In this document: positions 8,635-16,341 of the stretch, piece after piece
Layout of the letters: each line of letters begins with the position of its first letter
Position numbering within the stretch: position 1 is the first letter of the stretch
The notes under the pieces: model-generated
Seen by the model: the letters and a program-made list of their open reading frames with translations, nothing else
The model's database searches: none
Told to the model about the DNA's origin: nothing
Translations under genes and position numbers: made by a program
Assembly: GCF_003313505.1 (NCBI RefSeq)
Contig: NZ_QMHO01000012.1
Span: 62,001-126,000, forward strand
Origin: Pedobacter nanyangensis
GTDB taxonomy: Bacteria; Bacteroidota; Bacteroidia; Sphingobacteriales; Sphingobacteriaceae
Direction: 5' to 3'
Length of the DNA: 64,000 bases

Positions 8635-10533
8635 ATGAAACCTTTACTGATATCCCTCGTTATTTCGATCCTATTTTTAGGATACCAAACGGCCCCTACC
8701 CGACAAATCACCGGTACAATAATCAGCACCGCAGATGGGTTGCCCGTAACCAATGTAATGGTCAAAAGCTTACCCAGTAAAACCAGTACAGTTACCGATG
8801 CCAACGGCAAATACAGTTTAAAAGCGCCCAAAACCGACACGCATTTGCTCATCAGTTCCATTGGTTTTAAAACCCAGAACGTTAAACTGGGCAAACAAAC
8901 CGTTATTAACGTTAAACTGGAAGGAAACATTAATGCCCTTCAAGAAGTTGTCGTAGTGGGGTATGCCGCGGAAATGAAAAAAGAAGCTACATCTTCGATG
9001 TACATGGCCCCACCTGCATTAAGTGGCCGGATAGCCGGCATGAGCATTCACGATCGGAATACCTACCATCCATACGCTCAAAACACCGAAAACTATGCGC
9101 ACATTACTGAAAATGTCTTTAAAAAGACTCATGACAATCCGCTTTCTACCTTTTCCATAGATGTTGATGCCGCTGCCTATAGTAACCTGCGCAGGTTTAT
9201 CAACAGTGGTAATTTACCCCCGAAAGACGCCATCAGAATTGAAGAAATGATCAATTATTTCGATTATAATTATGAACAGCCTAAAGGCCCGGACCCGGTA
9301 AATATCGTAACGGAAATTGGCACCGCCCCTTGGAATCCGCAACACCGATTGGTACACATTGGCCTCCAGGCCAAAACCATCCCCAACCAAAATTTACCCG
9401 CCTCAAATTTGGTTTTTTTGATTGATGTATCAGGATCAATGACAGACTTCAACAAATTGCCATTATTAGTGAGTTCCCTACGTCTACTTACGGATAACTT
9501 ACGTGAAAAGGACAAAGTGGCCATTGTGGTTTATGCCGGCAACTCGGGCTTGGTATTACCAGCTACTTCCGGCCAAAACAAACAGGCCATTAAAGATGCC
9601 TTAAATAAGTTAAGTGCGGGCGGCTCCACCGCTGGTGGGGCAGGAATCAAACTGGCCTACAAAGTAGCCGCAGAAAACTTCATCAAAGGTGGCAATAACA
9701 GAATCATTTTGGCTACTGACGGCGACTTCAATGTAGGTGCCAGCAGCGATGCAGACATGCAAACACTCATTGAAGAAAAACGTAAGAGTGGGGTGTTTTT
9801 AACCGTGCTGGGCTTTGGAATGGGCAACTACAAGGACAGCAAAATGGAGGTACTTGCCAACAAAGGCAATGGAAATTACGCTTATATCGACAACATCAAC
9901 GAAGCGAGAAAAGTACTCATCAACGAATTTGGCGGCACGCTCTTTACTGTAGCCAAGGATGTAAAACTGCAAATTGAATTTAACCCTAAAAAAGTACAGG
10001 CCTACCGTTTAATTGGTTACGAAAATCGTTTACTAAATAATGAAGATTTTAATGACGACCAAAAAGATGCCGGAGAAATGGGTGCTGGCCACACCGTTAC
10101 TGCTCTTTATGAAATTATTCCTGTTGGTGTTAAAAGCAATTTTATCAAAAAAACCGACGAGCTCAAATATCTGAAGGGCTCCCCGTCATCTGATTACGCT
10201 AATGAAATGCTGACGGTTAAACTTCGTTATAAAGACCCCGAAGGAAATAAAAGCAAGCTATTGCAACAGGCAGTACTAGACAGCTATCAAGACAAGCTGA
10301 GCAAAACCAGTGATAACTTTAGGTTTTCGGCTTCGATAGCGATGTTAGGGATGTTATTACGCCAATCGGAATTTGTACAAGAGAGTAGTTTTGAACAAAG
10401 CATTGCCCTAGCTGAAGGTGCAAAAGGTTCAGATAAAGAAGGCTATAGAGCAGAATATATTAAATTGGCAAAAAGTGCACAATTAATGGCAAAAGATTTA
10501 CGTAATTTTGCTAAGGCAGGTAGCGAGAAATAA
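8635..10533 (+). CDS. YfbK-like von Willebrand factor A protein with SusC-like N-terminus
   Basis: After a signal-like helix (1-20), residues 24-98 form a carboxypeptidase-D-regulatory-like domain. Next comes ALQEVVVVGY (101-110) and ALSGRIAGMSI (128-138), which resemble the start of a SusC-type TonB receptor plug, but no barrel follows. Residues about 160-250 match the YfbK N-terminal region (NPLSTFSIDVDAAAYSNLRR), and the VWA domain begins at FLIDVSGSM with an intact MIDAS motif (D264, S266, S268). The C-terminal 180 residues match the YfbK C-terminal domain. It is probably exported and binds a divalent metal and a protein ligand. Function unknown. It is divergent from the ECF sigma operon with a 226-bp gap. 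Confidence 0.88.
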   Translation: MKPLLISLVISILFLGYQTAPTRQITGTIISTADGLPVTNVMVKSLPSKTSTVTDANGKYSLKAPKTDTHLLISSIGFKTQNVKLGKQTVINVKLEGNINALQEVVVVGYAAEMKKEATSSMYMAPPALSGRIAGMSIHDRNTYHPYAQNTENYAHITENVFKKTHDNPLSTFSIDVDAAAYSNLRRFINSGNLPPKDAIRIEEMINYFDYNYEQPKGPDPVNIVTEIGTAPWNPQHRLVHIGLQAKTIPNQNLPASNLVFLIDVSGSMTDFNKLPLLVSSLRLLTDNLREKDKVAIVVYAGNSGLVLPATSGQNKQAIKDALNKLSAGGSTAGGAGIKLAYKVAAENFIKGGNNRIILATDGDFNVGASSDADMQTLIEEKRKSGVFLTVLGFGMGNYKDSKMEVLANKGNGNYAYIDNINEARKVLINEFGGTLFTVAKDVKLQIEFNPKKVQAYRLIGYENRLLNNEDFNDDQKDAGEMGAGHTVTALYEIIPVGVKSNFIKKTDELKYLKGSPSSDYANEMLTVKLRYKDPEGNKSKLLQQAVLDSYQDKLSKTSDNFRFSASIAMLGMLLRQSEFVQESSFEQSIALAEGAKGSDKEGYRAEYIKLAKSAQLMAKDLRNFAKAGSEK

Positions 10534-10558
10534 TCGCTACCCCTAAAATAACATTTAG

Positions 10559-11302
10559 ATGAAAAAAATCGGATTATTCCTACTCGCTGCATCGGCGTTA
10601 ACTTTAAATAGTTGCGATGCACAAAGCCAAAGCAAACTGGGCAATATCATCAATCAAGTAGCCACTGGTGCCACGGGCACACCCACCAATTTAGAAATAG
10701 GCAATGCCTTAAAACAAGCCTTGGAAATAGGCACTGCTGCCGGAGCAGATAAGCTATCGGCTAAAGATGGTTTTTTTGGCAACATGGCCATTAAAATCCT
10801 GTTCCCTACCGAAGCACAAAAGGTAGAAAAGGGTTTGCGCAGCCTAGGTTTAAATTCATTGGCCGATAATGTGATCTTGAGCTTGAACCGTGCCGCCGAA
10901 GATGCTGCAAAGGAGGCCAAGCCTATTTTTGTAAATGCAATTAAGCAAATGACCATTGCCGATGCTACCAACATTTTGCTTGGCAATACTAAAGATGCGG
11001 CCACACAATATTTCAAAAGAGTAACCACTGCACAGCTGACAGAAAAATTTTCGCCGGTAATTGCCAATAGTTTAAGCAAGGTTGGCGCCACTAAGTACTG
11101 GACTGATGCCGCTTCTGCCTACAATAAAATCCCTTTGGTAAAACCAGTAAACACCAATTTAACAGCTTATGTAACTGAAAAAGCCATTGAGGGCATGTTT
11201 GTTCAGGTGGCCCAGGAGGAACTAAAAATCAGGGAAAATGTAGCCGCCCGATCAACTGGCTTGCTGCAAAAGGTATTTGGCTATGCCGATACCAAAAAGT
11301 AA
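10559..11302 (+). CDS. DUF4197 lipoprotein
   Basis: A lipoprotein signal is present (ALTLNSCDAQ, lipobox Cys at residue 19). The remainder matches the DUF4197 family: LEIGNALKQALEIGTAAGADKLS, GFFGNMAIKILFP, the helical FVNAIKQMTIADATNILLG and AATQYFKRVTTAQL, and a C-terminal helix around TEKAIEGMFVQVAQEE. Biochemical role unknown; a mostly helical periplasmic or membrane-attached protein. It lies 25 nt downstream of the VWA gene and is probably co-transcribed with it. Confidence 0.9.
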   Translation: MKKIGLFLLAASALTLNSCDAQSQSKLGNIINQVATGATGTPTNLEIGNALKQALEIGTAAGADKLSAKDGFFGNMAIKILFPTEAQKVEKGLRSLGLNSLADNVILSLNRAAEDAAKEAKPIFVNAIKQMTIADATNILLGNTKDAATQYFKRVTTAQLTEKFSPVIANSLSKVGATKYWTDAASAYNKIPLVKPVNTNLTAYVTEKAIEGMFVQVAQEELKIRENVAARSTGLLQKVFGYADTKK

Positions 11303-11384
11303 TACACACATTTGTTGATTTGTTAATAAAATCTTGACAGAACGAAACCAATTTTTCGCTAGCTTGTTATACGAAAACAAGATC

Positions 11385-11490
11385 GATAAAAAAGTCCTGT
11401 GAGTGGGCTATCCACGGAGGGCAGGCACAGCATAAATAGGTTAACTATAATAGAAAGAGCATCCAATATTTTGGGTGCTCTTTTGTTTTT
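11385..11490 (+). ncRNA. Candidate small structured RNA with own terminator
   Basis: Between the DUF4197 and htrA genes, a GC-richer stretch shows a nested hairpin (CCTG 11396-11399 with CAGG 11422-11425; inside it GTGG 11403-11406 with CCAC 11412-11415). An 11-bp terminator stem (11454-11464 with 11473-11483) and TTTTGTTTTT follow. An extra CTTGTT/AACAAG hairpin lies just upstream (11363-11381). No ORF fits. I do not recognise an RNA family; it may also be only the 3' UTR of the lipoprotein gene. Confidence 0.35.
11454..11490 (+). terminator. Rho-independent terminator
   Basis: An 11-bp stem (AAAGAGCATCC with GGGTGCTCTTT, one T-G pair), 8-nt loop, then TTTTGTTTTT. It ends the VWA/DUF4197 transcript or the candidate small RNA. 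Confidence 0.75.
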
Positions 11491-11513
11491 ATGAAGTATA
11501 TATTTACCCCCCT

Positions 11514-11601
11514 CTTTGCATTCTTTGCGTAACTCCTTTTTTCCTTTGCGGTAGTTTTTTTAACGCAAAGATTTTTTAAGAATTCGCAAAGAATGCGAAG
11601 G
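11514..11601. repeat. Imperfect CTTTGC/GCAAAG palindromic repeat
   Basis: CTTTGCATTCTTTGCG (11514-11529) is mirrored by CGCAAAGAATGCGAAG (11585-11600). The enclosed part also contains CTTTGCG/CGCAAAG motifs. It is an intergenic repeat-like element with no coding signal. A second repeat type follows at 11625-11647. Confidence 0.5.
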
Positions 11602-11624
11602 AAAACCGCATGTAGCGGACTGTA

Positions 11625-11647
11625 TCATCCTGAGCTTGTCGAAGGAT
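11625..11647. repeat. TCATCCTGAGCTTGTCGAAGG repeat
   Basis: A short palindromic-type intergenic repeat (CTGAGCTTGTCGAAGG). A related sequence, TCCTTCGACGAGCTCAGGA, lies at 46918-46936 in the centre of a composite element. Confidence 0.45.
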
Positions 11648-11703
11648 AATGGCACTCAGAAATATGCTTCAATAAACTCAGCAAGACGACTAACAAAACC
11701 TAA

Positions 11704-11741
11704 TAACAAAAAAAAGAGGATACCCATTACGAGCATCCTCT
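11704..11741 (-). terminator. Rho-independent terminator of htrA
   Basis: On the minus strand, a 7-bp stem (AGAGGAT/ATCCTCT, 11715-11721 with 11735-11741) is followed by a run of T residues, 24 nt after the htrA stop codon. Confidence 0.75.
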
Positions 11742-11765
11742 AACAAAATCATCTATGTGTTGTGA

Positions 11766-13319
11766 TTAGTTTCCGTTGAACGAGAAAGTAATAGCACCTT
11801 CTTCGCTTACGCCCGAAATAGTAGTTCTACCATCTCTAGAAGTAGGAAGTGCTTTTTCAATATCTGCAGCACTACTTACGGCCACACCATTTACTTTAGT
11901 GATCACCAAGCCTTTTTTCACGCCCCAATAATCAAACAATTGACCTGGAGTTACACCTGTTACTACCACCCCGTTTTTCAAGCCATATTTGGCTTTCAAA
12001 GCGTCCGATGCTGGCGCAAAGCTTGCACCTAATTTACTAATGCTAGCTCCGGTATTTTTATTTTCAGCCTTAGCTGCTAAAGCTACAGAGCTTTCGCCTT
12101 TTAAAGTTACATTAACATTTTTAGTAGAACCATCTGCTTTCAAAACCGTTAATGCTACTTTATCGCCAGGGCTCATACGGCCGATACGCTCTTGTAAATC
12201 CGGTGAATCGTAAATGGCCAGTCCGTTTACTTTTTTGATAATATCACCAGATTTGATGCCCGCAGCAGCCGCTGCACCATTTTCCAATACATCTTTAACG
12301 TATAGGCCTGAGTTTTCTTTCACTTTAAGTTCTTCGGCAACATCAGCATCTAGGGCTACAAAGTTAACGCCAATATAACCACGTTTTACCGAACCAAATT
12401 TCTTAAAGTCTTCTAAAATCTTTTTCGCCAAGTTCACTGGAATAGCAAAACCATAGCCTTCATTTCTACCAGTTTGAGAAGCAATGGCTGCATTGATCCC
12501 TATCAACTCTCCGTTAGCATTTACCAAAGCACCGCCGCTGTTACCAGGGTTAATGGCAGCATCGGTTTGGATAAAAGATTCGATAGAGTTATTGGTACGT
12601 GTCGGTCTTTGTCCTGTTCTTCTGAATTCGTCGTACTCTTCTTCGGTCATCATTCCGCTTTCGCGGTTTAATATTCCAATATTACGAGCCTTAGCACTTA
12701 CAATACCCGCAGTAACGGTGGTTTGTAAATCCAGAGGGAAACCTACGGCCAAAACCCACTCGCCTACCTGCACGTTGTCTGAATTACCCATTTTCACGTA
12801 AGGCAAGTCATTCGCTTCTACTTTAATTAAAGCTAAGTCTGTATTGGCATCTTTACCAATCACTTTTGCAGTTACCTTACGTCTGTTAGCTAAAATCACC
12901 TCAATTTTATCGGCCTTATCTACTACGTGGTTATTGGTTACAATGTATCCATCCGGCGTTAAAATTACTCCCGAACCCGAAGCGGCCTGTGGTTGACGTG
13001 GGACACGTTGCATGCCACCGCCAAAGCCAAAGAACTGTTCAAACATATCTTCCACTCCCCCACCACTCCTGCTTGATTTATTGTCGTAAGTAGTTTTGAT
13101 ATGTACTACCGCTGGAGATACCACCGCCGCAGCCTGTACAAAATCAGGAGCCCCAGCCGAAGATGCCCTCACCATATTACTTGCAAACATGGTGTTTTGC
13201 TTATCGGCCAGCGTTAAGTTATCACTTGGGCGCTCTAATAATTTATAGGCGCCAATTGCTAATGCACCGCCCAAAAAAGAGGCAGCCAAAACAATCAATC
13301 CTATTTTTTTCATTTGCAT
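11766..13319 (-). CDS. degP: Do/HtrA-family periplasmic serine protease
   Basis: This envelope protease-chaperone degrades misfolded periplasmic proteins. An N-terminal signal or anchor (about 3-25) is followed by the trypsin-like domain with a complete triad: H131 in TNNHVVD, D161 in NTDLALIKV and S261 in NPGNSGGAL. Two PDZ domains follow (about 325-405 with VKENSGLYVKDVLENGAAAA, and about 430-510). Two adjacent ATGs (13319 and 13313) are possible starts; MKKIG from 13313 is the more usual beginning. It is divergent from dapF. A putative -7 box TAAATTTG lies at 13418-13411 on the minus strand, and a TGTTAAA direct repeat lies further upstream at 13463-13479. Confidence 0.95.
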   Translation of the reverse strand: MQMKKIGLIVLAASFLGGALAIGAYKLLERPSDNLTLADKQNTMFASNMVRASSAGAPDFVQAAAVVSPAVVHIKTTYDNKSSRSGGGVEDMFEQFFGFGGGMQRVPRQPQAASGSGVILTPDGYIVTNNHVVDKADKIEVILANRRKVTAKVIGKDANTDLALIKVEANDLPYVKMGNSDNVQVGEWVLAVGFPLDLQTTVTAGIVSAKARNIGILNRESGMMTEEEYDEFRRTGQRPTRTNNSIESFIQTDAAINPGNSGGALVNANGELIGINAAIASQTGRNEGYGFAIPVNLAKKILEDFKKFGSVKRGYIGVNFVALDADVAEELKVKENSGLYVKDVLENGAAAAAGIKSGDIIKKVNGLAIYDSPDLQERIGRMSPGDKVALTVLKADGSTKNVNVTLKGESSVALAAKAENKNTGASISKLGASFAPASDALKAKYGLKNGVVVTGVTPGQLFDYWGVKKGLVITKVNGVAVSSAADIEKALPTSRDGRTTISGVSEEGAITFSFNGN

Positions 13320-13462
13320 AATTATTTATTTTTTTAGGTGAAACCGCTCTACGCAAATTCCAAGCGGTTTCAAGGTTATTGTATGTGTGTATTATACTTG
13401 AAATACATTTCAAATTTAATACCATATGAACGATATTTGTATCATAATCACGTCTAAAGACA

Positions 13463-13479
13463 TGTTAAAAAATGTTAAA
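13463..13479 (+). promoter_or_regulatory. TGTTAAA-N3-TGTTAAA direct repeat (site A)
   Basis: Two exact TGTTAAA copies with a 10-bp period lie between the divergent htrA and dapF genes. Sites with the same design are found at 25461-25477 and, on the minus strand, at 31833-31849. The one-turn spacing is typical of OmpR/CpxR-type response regulators binding as tandem dimers. Confidence 0.45.
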
Positions 13480-13544
13480 AGCCATTACAGCAGCATGTTG
13501 ACGTTTTTTGCTCAGCTATTGTTACAAATTTATTGTATTTCATC

Positions 13545-14333
13545 ATGAAAATTAAGTTCTATAAATACCAAGGTGCCGGAAACGATTTTGTATTGATTGA
13601 CCACAGGGAAAGTCCCTTAAAAAACATTGATACCAAGCTTGTGGCCAAGCTTTGCGACCGTAGATTTGGTATTGGGGCTGATGGTTTGATGTTTCTTTTA
13701 AGCCATCCAGACTATGATTTTGAAATGGTTTACCATAATGCTGATGGCAATGTGGGCAGCATGTGCGGCAATGGCGGCAGGTGCATTGTGGCTTTTGCAA
13801 AGCACTTGGGCGTGATTGACAGTGAAACTAATTTTTTGGCAGTGGATGGCGCACATTATGCCAAAATTTCAGTCGAAGGCAACTGGGTAGAGTTACAGAT
13901 GATTGACGTAGACCATATTCAGCAAGACGAGGAAGCTTTTGTACTGAACACCGGCTCGCCACATTATGTAAAAGAAGTAAGCAACCTGGAACAGCTTGAC
14001 GTTTATACCCAAGGTTACAACATTCGCAATAACGACACCTACAAAAACGAAGGCATTAACGTTAATTTCATAGAGCAAATGCCCGATCATTTGTTTGTGC
14101 GCACTTTTGAACGTGGTGTAGAAGACGAAACCTATGCCTGCGGAACAGGTGTTACTGCGGTAGCCATGGCCATGGCCAAAAAGCAAAATCAGATTGGTAA
14201 AATTGAAACGCCTATTAAAGTATTAGGTGGCAACCTACAGATCAACTTTAATTATGATGGCCATAAGTTTACCGAGGTATTTTTATGCGGACCAGCAGAG
14301 AAAGTTTTTGAGGGCGAGATAGACCACTTGTAA
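13545..14333 (+). CDS. dapF: Diaminopimelate epimerase
   Basis: DapF converts LL- to meso-diaminopimelate for lysine and peptidoglycan synthesis in the cytoplasm. The two catalytic cysteines are visible: C74 in GSMCGNGGRC and C199 in TYACGTGVTAVA. The N-terminal FYKYQGAGNDFVLID and NADGNVG also fit, and the length (262 residues) is usual. The start is the ATG at 13545; a TTG at 13533 is also in frame. It stands alone, divergent from htrA and followed by the efflux regulator. Confidence 0.97.
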   Translation: MKIKFYKYQGAGNDFVLIDHRESPLKNIDTKLVAKLCDRRFGIGADGLMFLLSHPDYDFEMVYHNADGNVGSMCGNGGRCIVAFAKHLGVIDSETNFLAVDGAHYAKISVEGNWVELQMIDVDHIQQDEEAFVLNTGSPHYVKEVSNLEQLDVYTQGYNIRNNDTYKNEGINVNFIEQMPDHLFVRTFERGVEDETYACGTGVTAVAMAMAKKQNQIGKIETPIKVLGGNLQINFNYDGHKFTEVFLCGPAEKVFEGEIDHL

Positions 14334-14388
14334 TTTTTCACAGCAGTTATTAGCCGCAAATGCTGCACTGCATTATTTGTAACAAAAA

Positions 14389-14404
14389 TTAATCAAATGA
14401 TTAA
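14389..14404. promoter_or_regulatory. Candidate TetR operator
   Basis: A perfect palindrome TTAATCA-AA-TGATTAA lies 93 bp before the TetR-family gene and 38 bp before its putative -7 box. Size and symmetry suit a TetR dimer, so autoregulation of the efflux operon is plausible. Confidence 0.45.
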
Positions 14405-14441
14405 ATGAGATTTCGCTGACTTTAAAAAGACATTCCGATTC

Positions 14442-14449
14442 TACTTTTG
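14442..14449 (+). promoter_or_regulatory. Putative -7 box of the efflux operon (TACTTTTG)
   Basis: Exact match to TAnnTTTG, 32 nt before the GTG start of the TetR gene. Confidence 0.45.
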
Positions 14450-14481
14450 TTGACAAAATTGTTAAACATAAAAGTTAACCG

Positions 14482-15060
14482 GTGGCTTTAAGCAAAGAAG
14501 AACTCATTAAACAGACGGCAAAGGACTTATTCTTTAGCAAAGGATGCTTGCATGCTACTACGCAAGAAATTGCCGATGCTGCAGGCGTGAACCGTTCGCT
14601 TATCAATTACTATTTCCGATCCAGGGACTTGCTTTTTCAAACGGTGTACCGTGAAGCGGTAGAAAGTTTGAAATCTCAGCTGGATAAAGTACTGTACGAC
14701 AATACTCCTTTCAAGGAAAAATTAGGTATTTTTATAGATGTTTACATGAAGGAACTACTGAAATACCCCTATCGGGAGTCGTTCCTCATTACCGAAATAT
14801 GCAGTAAAAACTTTGCCCTTAAGGAAAAGAAAAAAAGTGCTGCACTAGCCCATTTCCTCAAAGAAATTGCAGAAGAAATGGAAAAAGGCACCCTCAAAAA
14901 AGGAGATCCGATACATTTCGTATTTGACCTTTTGGCACTAATGTCGTTCCCAGTAATTATGACACCGCTTTACCAGAAGCTACTGGATATCTCCAAAGAA
15001 AAATACCAAACCCTGATTGCCGAAAGAAAGCAATTGATTTTAGAAAAAATTTTTAATTAA
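14482..15060 (+). CDS. TetR-family repressor of the efflux operon
   Basis: The N-terminal 50 residues form the TetR helix-turn-helix (AKDLFFSKGCLHATTQEIADAAGVNRSLINYYF), and the remaining 140 residues are an all-helical ligand-binding and dimer domain. The start is GTG at 14482, directly before ALSKEELIKQTA. The stop is 22 nt before the adaptor gene, so it is the first gene of an operon encoding a tripartite RND pump and probably represses it. A palindromic operator candidate lies upstream. Confidence 0.93.
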   Translation: MALSKEELIKQTAKDLFFSKGCLHATTQEIADAAGVNRSLINYYFRSRDLLFQTVYREAVESLKSQLDKVLYDNTPFKEKLGIFIDVYMKELLKYPYRESFLITEICSKNFALKEKKKSAALAHFLKEIAEEMEKGTLKKGDPIHFVFDLLALMSFPVIMTPLYQKLLDISKEKYQTLIAERKQLILEKIFN

Positions 15061-15082
15061 AAACCTTCAATCTCAACATATA

Positions 15083-16258
15083 ATGAAACAATCCTCACTT
15101 TTATTCTCGCTAATGGGCATTACAGGCCTATTTATAGCATCATGCAGCTCAGGTGGCAAAGACCCTAAAGCTGCAGCGGGCAAACCTACCGGTCCGCAAG
15201 CCTACCCAGTGGTGGAAATCAATGAATTCAATACTACTCTGGAAAGCGATTACCCTGCTACCTTGGAAGGGCAACAAAACGTAGATATCAGACCAAAAAT
15301 TGATGGCTTCATCGAAAAAATATACGTAGATGAAGGCGCCACGGTAAAATTGGGCCAGCCTCTTTTCAAAATCAATGCGCCCCAATACGAACAGGCGGTT
15401 AGAACTGCCGAAGCAGCCATTAAAAGTGCCGAAGCTGACGTAAACGCCGCACAGCTACAGTACAACAAAACCAAGCCATTGGTAGAAAAGGACATCATCA
15501 GCAAATTTGATTTAGAAAATGCCGCCTTAACCCTAACCTCTAGAAAAGCAGCTTTGGCACAGGCCAAAGCGGCATTGGTAAACGCAAAGGTTAATTTGGG
15601 CTACACCGTGGTAAATAGCCCAGCAAATGGGGTAATTGGAACCATTCCTTACAAAGTTGGTGCTTTAGTTAGCAGCACCAGTCAACAAGCCTTAACTACC
15701 GTTTCCAGTATTAGCAAGGTGTATGCTTATTTTTCATTAAACGAAAAGCAGTTGCTACAAATTTCAAGAGATACCAAAGGCCGTACCCTGGAAGACAAAA
15801 TTAAGCAAATTCCAGCCGTGACTTTAGTATTAGCAGACGGTTCTATTTATCCGGAGCTAGGTAAAATTGAAACCATCAGCGGACAAATCAATACGCAAAC
15901 GGGTTCATCTAGTTTAAGGGCAACGTTCCCTAACCCAAATGGTTTGTTACGTTCAGGATCTAGCGCCTCTGTTCGTATTCCACAACATTTACAGAACGCT
16001 TTGTTGGTACCACAAAAATCAACTACAGATATACAGGGTAAAAAGTTCGTTTATTTGGTGAATGATACTGGCGGTGTAAAAAGTACCAATATCGAAATCA
16101 TGGAATTAACTAAAGGTAATTTCTACGTGGTTACTAAAGGCCTAAAAGCAGGCGACAAGTTCATTTTGGAAGGCTTTGCGTCTCTGAAAGATGGAGACAA
16201 GGTAAAACCAGCTCCTAAGCCGGCCGATTCTGTATTTGCTGATGCCAAAAATAAATAA
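15083..16258 (+). CDS. RND efflux periplasmic adaptor (AcrA/MexA type) lipoprotein
   Basis: The adaptor links the inner-membrane pump to the outer-membrane channel. A lipoprotein signal (FIASCSSGG, Cys at residue 21) precedes the lipoyl half DIRPKIDGFIEKIYVDEGATVKLGQPLFKI, a helical hairpin rich in Ala (about 95-160), the second lipoyl half GYTVVNSPANGVIG, then the beta-barrel and membrane-proximal domains. Length fits the MexA family. It lies between the TetR and pump genes in the operon. Confidence 0.95.
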   Translation: MKQSSLLFSLMGITGLFIASCSSGGKDPKAAAGKPTGPQAYPVVEINEFNTTLESDYPATLEGQQNVDIRPKIDGFIEKIYVDEGATVKLGQPLFKINAPQYEQAVRTAEAAIKSAEADVNAAQLQYNKTKPLVEKDIISKFDLENAALTLTSRKAALAQAKAALVNAKVNLGYTVVNSPANGVIGTIPYKVGALVSSTSQQALTTVSSISKVYAYFSLNEKQLLQISRDTKGRTLEDKIKQIPAVTLVLADGSIYPELGKIETISGQINTQTGSSSLRATFPNPNGLLRSGSSASVRIPQHLQNALLVPQKSTTDIQGKKFVYLVNDTGGVKSTNIEIMELTKGNFYVVTKGLKAGDKFILEGFASLKDGDKVKPAPKPADSVFADAKNK

Positions 16259-16341
16259 GTTATTTTTTGTTGTAAAGTTAAAGTGTTGCAAGTCCCTCAA
16301 CGTTTCAACTTTACAACATTCAAACATCCCAACAAAATCTC

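Noticed and set aside
11385..11490. SRP RNA, RNase P RNA, tmRNA or a known riboswitch
   Set aside because: None of the conserved cores (for instance the SRP tetraloop region or the RNase P P4 core) can be found in the sequence.
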